Below are positions 36,558-40,728 of a stretch of 40,728 nt of DNA, in pieces. A program made the translations under genes and the position numbers. The stretch is taken from the NCBI GenBank assembly GCA_903970555.1, contig CAJCJD010000111.1, positions 1-40,728 of the forward strand, written 5' to 3'. The DNA comes from Vulcanimicrobiota bacterium (GTDB lineage Bacteria; Pseudomonadota; Gammaproteobacteria; Xanthomonadales; Rhodanobacteraceae). Every line of letters begins with the position of its first letter. Positions within the stretch are counted from its first letter, which is position 1. The notes under the pieces were generated by a model. It saw only the letters and a program-made list of their open reading frames with translations, was not told the origin of the DNA and made no database searches.

Positions 36558-39014
36558 TCACCAGTGATAGATCACTTTGGTGTAATAGTAGCGCCCATTG
36601 AAGCCGTCGGGTGAAAATTCTGAATACGGGATGGTGCCGTTGTTGTTATTCGCGGCGATCACCTTGTCCGGATAGCTGTCGGTTGCGTTGTCCACGCCCA
36701 ACGTAAACGTCCAGTTGTCGAGGTTGTAGCTGCCTGCAAGATCGAGCACCCATTGCGGACTGAAGGACTGGTTGAGCAGATACGTACTGTTGCTGTACGC
36801 GGTAAAGCTGCCGTAACGCGTCAGGTTGCCGTTGAACACCCAATGCCCCAGCGTGTAGTTCTCGTTGAAGATCAGCTTGCTGCGCGGCGTGGAGTTCGCC
36901 AGCAGGCCTTTGATGTCGCGATAGCTGACGCGCTCAAGTTGCAATCCAAGTGCTTCCAGTTGCGGTGGGTTAGGCGCCACGCCGGTGACCTGCGTGCGGT
37001 TGTAGTTGTAGCTCAAGGTGCTGTCGAGTACGCCATCGTTGCCGAAATCCGAGTGGTAGCTGGCAACCAGGTCGCCGCCTTGCGTGCGGGTGCTCACCGC
37101 ATTGGTGAAGTACTGCGCCGAGCTATAGCCCACGTTGGTGATGCCATTGGCGGCCAGATAATCCACCACCACCGGATCGTTCAAGCCGCTAAGCGTGCTG
37201 GACAGCACGATGCGGTTGTAGATCTGGATCTGGTAGATGTCGAACGTCAGCGTCAGTGGATCGATCGGATTGAATACCGCGCCCACGGTGTAGTTGTGCG
37301 ACTTCTCCGGACGCAACGCTTGCGCACCCAGCAACTGCGCTACGGGATTGCCCACCGGCAAGAGACCGGTCTGATAAATGCCTGGCGCGATGCCCGGTCC
37401 CGCGCTGCTCGGCGTCAGGTAGAGCGAGCCGATCTGCGAGTAATCCTCTTGCGCCAGCGAGGGTGCACGGAAGCCGGTCGACGCGCTGGCCCGCAGTGCG
37501 AATCGGTCTGTGAAGTCGTAACGCGCAGCGAGCGAACCGGAGGTGGTGTTGCCGAAGTCGTTGTAGTCCTCGTGGCGCACGGCGACCGAGGTGCCCAGTT
37601 TGTCCGTGAGATTGGTTTCAAGGCTCACGTATTGGGCAATATCGCTGCGGCTCCACGAGCCGGTGTTGACCGGGCTGTAACCGCTGAAGCCTTGCGCGCC
37701 GCCGCTTACGCCCGACGTGCCGACGTAATAGGAATCCGGATTGCCCGCGCCGATGCTGTACGTATCGCGCAGGTACTCCACACCGAAGGCCAGCGTCACT
37801 GCATTCGGCAACCAACTGACATTCAGATCCTTGGCGACATCCACATCCGCCGCCTGCTGCGCCGCCGAGACCGTGCCGTCGAAGAAACTGGTGGGCGTGT
37901 AGCCGAAGTCATGCAGGAAGGCATAGTTGGCGCTGTTGATCGTATCGAGCGAGACGCGATTGCCACCGTAGTTGGCGCTGACGTCCCAGCGCCAGCCGTC
38001 CGTCGTGCCACGAACGCCGGCCACCAGCGCCTGGTCGGTGCTGTGGGCTTGCAGCAGTGGCTGGTAGCCATCCGGGTACAGCGCGTTGAGCGCGGTTTTC
38101 ACCGAGGAGGAATACGAATACGGATTGCGATACAGCTCATCGGAAATCGCATCGCGCTCGTGATAGCTGCCGAACGCGTAGAACTGCACATTGTTGGTGA
38201 TGTCGTATTGCGTGTTGAGGAACAGGTTGTGCTGGCTGATCGACGGATCGCCAAATACCTGCTTCTCGCCCAGTTGCGGATAGCGCACATCGGCGCCGCC
38301 ATGGTTGGTCGGGTCTTGATGCCCATCGTCCACGCTGATGCGCAGCCAGCCCTTGTCGCCACCGAGCGGAATACCGAAGTTGGCCGAGCCCAGCCACTGC
38401 CGGCCGCCGCCCTTGTCGTACTGGCCGCCATCCAGCTCGATCGAGCCACCCTGGGCGCCATGCTTGAGGATGATGTTGATCACGCCGGCGATAGCGTCGG
38501 AGCCGTACTGCGCGGATGCACCATCACGCAGCACTTCGATGTGATCGATCGCGGAAAGCGGAATGGTGTTCAGATCGACCGGCGCCGAACCGCGGCCGAT
38601 GCTGCCGTCCGTGTTGACCAGCGCGCTGGTGTGCCAACGCTTGCCATCGACCAGCACCAGCACTTCGTCCGGCGCCAAGCCACGCAGCTGCGCGGGACGT
38701 TGCGAGTCGGTGGTATCCGTGGCGGCGGGGCGCGGGAAATTCAGCGATGGGATCAAGCGCGCCAACGCCGTGGCGAGCTCGTTGGTACCGCTGCTTTGCA
38801 ACGCGGAAGCTGGAATCACATCGATCGGCGACAGCGAGGTGCTGTCGGTGCGGTTCTGCGCGCGCGTGCCGGTAACGATCACGGCCTGCAAATTCTTGGT
38901 GTTGCTGGGTGGGGGTGGGGTTTGCGTGGTGTCTTGCGCGGCGGCGCTGGTGGCGATCGCGAGTAATACGGCTGTAGCGAGTGGTGTCGCTGTTCTATGG
39001 AGCTGTTTTTTCAT
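36558..39014 (-). CDS. TonB-dependent outer-membrane receptor, substrate unknown
   Basis: 818 aa. A signal peptide (about 1-26, ending ATSAAAQ) and short Pro/Thr linker precede a TonB-box-like LQAVIVTGT. The plug domain contains AQLRGLAPDEVLVLVDGKRW and IDHIEVLRDGASAQYGSDAIAG (shown as overlapping conserved blocks), and the barrel ends in an aromatic (YTKVIYHW). SD AGGGGA precedes the ATG at 39014. It is a monocistronic unit with its own terminator. Although it faces away from a cobalamin riboswitch, it is about 200 residues longer than BtuB and the riboswitch is on the other strand, so it is probably not the B12 receptor. A perfect palindrome 25 bases upstream of the start may be its operator. 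Confidence 0.9.
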   Translation of the reverse strand: MKKQLHRTATPLATAVLLAIATSAAAQDTTQTPPPPSNTKNLQAVIVTGTRAQNRTDSTSLSPIDVIPASALQSSGTNELATALARLIPSLNFPRPAATDTTDSQRPAQLRGLAPDEVLVLVDGKRWHTSALVNTDGSIGRGSAPVDLNTIPLSAIDHIEVLRDGASAQYGSDAIAGVINIILKHGAQGGSIELDGGQYDKGGGRQWLGSANFGIPLGGDKGWLRISVDDGHQDPTNHGGADVRYPQLGEKQVFGDPSISQHNLFLNTQYDITNNVQFYAFGSYHERDAISDELYRNPYSYSSSVKTALNALYPDGYQPLLQAHSTDQALVAGVRGTTDGWRWDVSANYGGNRVSLDTINSANYAFLHDFGYTPTSFFDGTVSAAQQAADVDVAKDLNVSWLPNAVTLAFGVEYLRDTYSIGAGNPDSYYVGTSGVSGGAQGFSGYSPVNTGSWSRSDIAQYVSLETNLTDKLGTSVAVRHEDYNDFGNTTSGSLAARYDFTDRFALRASASTGFRAPSLAQEDYSQIGSLYLTPSSAGPGIAPGIYQTGLLPVGNPVAQLLGAQALRPEKSHNYTVGAVFNPIDPLTLTFDIYQIQIYNRIVLSSTLSGLNDPVVVDYLAANGITNVGYSSAQYFTNAVSTRTQGGDLVASYHSDFGNDGVLDSTLSYNYNRTQVTGVAPNPPQLEALGLQLERVSYRDIKGLLANSTPRSKLIFNENYTLGHWVFNGNLTRYGSFTAYSNSTYLLNQSFSPQWVLDLAGSYNLDNWTFTLGVDNATDSYPDKVIAANNNNGTIPYSEFSPDGFNGRYYYTKVIYHW

Positions 39015-39038
39015 GCGGTATTTCCCCTAACGTAATAT

Positions 39039-39055
39039 TTGTTGCTATGCAACAA
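39039..39055. promoter_or_regulatory. Perfect palindrome upstream of the second TBDR
   Basis: TTGTTGC (39039-39045), TAT, GCAACAA (39049-39055): 7-base perfect arms in an AT-rich stretch (about 39030-39180), unlike the GC-rich surroundings. It lies 25 bases before the receptor start, so it is an operator overlapping the transcript start or a 5'-leader hairpin. It does not look like a Fur box. The rest of 39056-39317 shows no gene; it must contain divergent promoters. Confidence 0.5.
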
Positions 39056-39317
39056 TTTCAGATTAGTGACAAACCGGCTCGGCAGCAACCGATGATTGGG
39101 CGTCTAAAAGTCCAAATAAGAATATCGATGCTAAACATACTCTTACTTGCATATTCCGGCGCATATGAGGCCTGTCGATAGGGTGGGGATCACGACAGAG
39201 GACTCACCTGCATGAGCCCTTGTTGGAAAGAATGCGTCGCCGCCGGGTGTAGGTGACGTATAGGCGTGCCTGTAAATCGCGGGCTAGGCGCGAATAGGGG
39301 CAGGCACTACCATGCCC

Positions 39318-39514
39318 GGGCCTGAGGTGACTGTCGGCATGCGTCGACGGTTGAAACGGGAATCCGGTGAAATCCTGCGATCCTGCATGATCATTCCGGA
39401 GCTGCCCCCGCAACGGTAAGCGCGCAAAACCATCCACATAGAGCCACTGCGTCATACGCGGGAAGGCGTGGAGGTGAAGGCCCCGCCTTCGCGCGTAAGC
39501 CCGGAGACCGGCCC
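39318..39514 (+). ncRNA. Cobalamin (adenosylcobalamin-class) riboswitch aptamer
   Basis: Upstream of cob genes on the same strand, the conserved riboswitch blocks appear in order: GGTGAC at about 39326; GGGAATCCGGTGAAATCC at 39358-39375; CCCCCGCAACGGTAA at 39405-39419; the B12-box core GCCACTG at 39442-39448; GGGAAGGCG at 39460-39468; and the closing AAGCCCGGAGACCGGCC at 39497-39513. The aptamer boundaries are approximate to about 10 bases. When cobalamin is bound it should reduce expression of the downstream synthesis operon. The downstream SD-sequestering arrangement suggests translational control. Confidence 0.93.
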
Positions 39515-39533
39515 CAAGCTAGATCCGGACGGC

Positions 39534-39628
39534 GGAGGGCCAGGTCGGGGACCGCTGCGTCGCAGTCGGTGCCATCCTCCTTCTCTGCCTGACACCAGGC
39601 ATGCCGCGCGAGCAGCTGCATCAAGGAG
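39534..39628 (+). promoter_or_regulatory. Candidate riboswitch expression platform (SD sequestration)
   Basis: CTCCTT at 39577-39582 is exactly complementary to the SD AAGGAG at 39623-39628. GGAGG at 39534-39538 can instead pair with the overlapping CCTCC at 39576-39580. These two pairings exclude one another, as expected for an on/off translational switch. A small hairpin (TGCCTG/CAGGCA, 39586-39601) lies in the would-be loop. No T-run terminator is present. Inferred by eye; no folding was run. Confidence 0.45.
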
Positions 39629-39638
39629 CGTTGTGCCC

Positions 39639-39707
39639 ATGAAGTCTATCTCCCGATTCACCTTCGCCCGTTATCTGCGCCGTGGCGCAAGACAGGTGCG
39701 CGCATGA
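39639..39707 (+). CDS. 22-residue ORF between riboswitch and cobO
   Basis: A short reading frame starting with ATG at 39639, SD AAGGAG ten bases upstream, encoding a very basic peptide (MKSISRFTFARYLRRG then ARQVRA). Its TGA overlaps the cobO ATG (ATGA at 39704-39707). This SD is the one the riboswitch platform could mask, so cobO translation may depend on ribosomes finishing this ORF. It might be a leader peptide or a remnant of a longer gene. No conserved domain is recognised. Confidence 0.45.
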   Translation: MKSISRFTFARYLRRGARQVRA

Positions 39708-40333
39708 GCGACCAACCACCGCGCGAGACGATGACCCCGGAAGAGCGCCATCGCGAGCGCATGCAACGCAAAAAAGAATTGATCGATCGCAAGATCGCCC
39801 GCGCCACCATCGATCGGGGCGTGCTGGTGGTGAATACCGGCAACGGTAAGGGCAAGAGTTCGTCCGGCTTCGGCATGCTGGCGCGTTCGCTTGGGCACGG
39901 CTTCAAGTGCGGCGTGGTGCAATTCATCAAAGGCACTTTCTCTACCGGCGAGGAAGCGTTCTTCCGCCAACTGACCGGTGATCAGCTGGATTACCACGTG
40001 ATGGGCGAAGGCTTTACCTGGGAAACCCAGGACAAGGCGCGCGACATCGCTGCCGCGCAAGCGGCCTGGGCGATCGCCGCGGGGATGCTCGCCAACCCCG
40101 ATTACGACTTCGTGCTGCTGGACGAACTCAACATCGCGCTAGTGAAGCAATACGTGCAGCTTGAGCAAGTGCTCGCCGCGGTCGCCGCGCGCCCGCCACG
40201 CCAGCATGTGGTCATCACCGGTCGCGGCGCGCCCGATGGGCTGGTTGCCGTGGCCGACACGGTTACCGAAATGCGCGTGGTGAAGCATGCGTTCGACGCC
40301 GGCATCAAAGCGCAAAAAGGTGTCGAGCTGTGA
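39704..40333 (+). CDS. cobO: Cob(I)yrinic acid a,c-diamide adenosyltransferase (CobO/BtuR)
   Basis: 209 aa. Adds the adenosyl group from ATP to the corrin cobalt, using Co(I), in adenosylcobalamin synthesis or salvage. The P-loop is VVNTGNGKGKSSSGFGM (about 45-60), followed by VVQFIKGTFSTGEE and the Walker-B-like VLLDELNIAL. The basic N-terminal tail (RHRERMQRKKELIDRK) matches CobA/CobO proteins. The ATG at 39704 overlaps the preceding small ORF; AGGTG lies six bases upstream. Its stop overlaps the cobB GTG (GTGA), so the genes are translationally coupled and lie under the cobalamin riboswitch. Confidence 0.96.
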   Translation: MSDQPPRETMTPEERHRERMQRKKELIDRKIARATIDRGVLVVNTGNGKGKSSSGFGMLARSLGHGFKCGVVQFIKGTFSTGEEAFFRQLTGDQLDYHVMGEGFTWETQDKARDIAAAQAAWAIAAGMLANPDYDFVLLDELNIALVKQYVQLEQVLAAVAARPPRQHVVITGRGAPDGLVAVADTVTEMRVVKHAFDAGIKAQKGVEL

Positions 40334-40728
40334 TCGAGAGTCGCCACTGTCCCGCGTTGCTGGTTTCCGCGCCGGCATCGGGGCAGGGCAAGACATCGGT
40401 CACGGCCGCGCTTGCGCGCTGGCATACCAGGCAAGGTCGACGTGTGCGCGTATTCAAGACCGGGCCGGATTTTCTCGATCCCATGGTGCTCGAACGTGCC
40501 GCGGGAACACCGGCATATCAGCTTGATTTGTGGATGTGTGGCGAAGCGGATGTGCGCACGCGATTGTTCGATGCGGCTGGCGCGGCGGATTTGATCCTGG
40601 TGGAAGGCGTGATGGGCTTGTTCGACGGTGCGCCATCCAGCGCGGACCTCGCGCAAAAGCTCGGGTTGCCCGTCATGGCGGTGATCGACGGCTCCGCGAT
40701 GGCGCAGACGTTTGGCGCGCTTGCCTGC
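40330..40728 (+). CDS. cobB: Cobyrinate a,c-diamide synthase (CobB/CbiA), 5' part
   Basis: 133 codons visible; the frame stays open to the window end (family length about 430-460). ATP- and glutamine-dependent amidation of cobyrinate at the a and c side chains. The N-terminal synthetase domain shows the P-loop VSAPASGQGKTSVTAALA, then FKTGPDFLDPMVLERAAG and LVEGVMGLFDG, typical of CobB/CbiA rather than CobQ. The start is a GTG at 40330 within GTGA overlapping the cobO stop. With cobO it forms at least a two-gene corrinoid operon under the riboswitch. Confidence 0.92.
   Translation, partial: MIESRHCPALLVSAPASGQGKTSVTAALARWHTRQGRRVRVFKTGPDFLDPMVLERAAGTPAYQLDLWMCGEADVRTRLFDAAGAADLILVEGVMGLFDGAPSSADLAQKLGLPVMAVIDGSAMAQTFGALAC

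Noticed and set aside
36753-38966. A 737-codon open frame on the plus strand opposite the second TBDR
   Set aside because: It is fully antisense to a receptor with clear signal peptide, plug and barrel. Its product is Arg/Val/Ala-rich with no recognisable domain, typical of antisense frames in GC-rich genes.
36558-39014. Receptor considered as BtuB because of the adjacent B12 riboswitch
   Set aside because: The riboswitch is on the opposite strand and leads to cobO; the receptor is about 200 residues longer than BtuB.
39015-39180. Fur box upstream of the second TBDR
   Set aside because: The AT-rich stretch has no GATAATGATAATC-like array; the only strong symmetry is TTGTTGC-TAT-GCAACAA.
1-40728. 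CRISPR arrays, tRNA or rRNA genes, insertion sequences flanking the sugar island
   Set aside because: No regularly spaced repeats, tRNA-like CCA arms or transposase motifs were noticed by eye. A short direct-repeat target site duplication at the island borders could have been missed.

Overview
The window is a GC-rich gammaproteobacterial chromosome segment. Its gene content points to Xanthomonadales, most likely Rhodanobacteraceae (Dyella, Rhodanobacter or Frateuria-like). The clues are sucCD beside pilS, large TonB-dependent receptors (TBDRs) tied to sugar-degradation genes, and bamD, rluD, pgeF and clpB in series. The family is inferred from layout and protein motifs; no database search was possible.

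Positions 1-19,816 are dominated by an accessory sugar-utilisation island on the minus strand. Its first gene is a cytoplasmic GH65 phosphorylase fused to beta-phosphoglucomutase. Then follow a TBDR, an MFS permease, a secreted GH65 hydrolase-like protein, a TPR/2OG-Fe(II) oxygenase, a class I methyltransferase, a second secreted GH65-like paralogue, a GH37 trehalase and a secreted HSL-type esterase. A divergent LacI-family gene lies at the head, next to a very regular double palindrome that overlaps the -35 box of a predicted promoter. The likely substrate is trehalose or another alpha-glucobiose, possibly esterified. The locus offers both extracytoplasmic hydrolysis and import followed by phosphorolysis. 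The island sits between pilS (ends 19,820) and pilR (starts 1,220), a two-component pair that is normally adjacent, so it appears to have split them.

Positions 19,820-23,824 hold pilS and the divergent sucC-sucD operon, which ends in a strong terminator and a palindromic repeat. Positions 24,010-27,170 hold an overlapping pair of unknown pathway: an acetoacetate-decarboxylase-family protein and a large FAD oxidoreductase. A 7TM diguanylate cyclase converges on it. Then come housekeeping genes: nadE, bamD (reverse), rluD, pgeF and clpB, the last with a good sigma-32-type promoter.

Positions 36,422-40,728 hold a cluster of hairpin terminators, a second TBDR on the minus strand with a perfect palindrome upstream, and, pointing the other way, a cobalamin riboswitch. 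The riboswitch leads through a candidate Shine-Dalgarno-sequestering platform into a 22-codon ORF that overlaps cobO, then cobB (cut by the window end). No tRNA, rRNA, CRISPR array or insertion sequence was recognised by eye.
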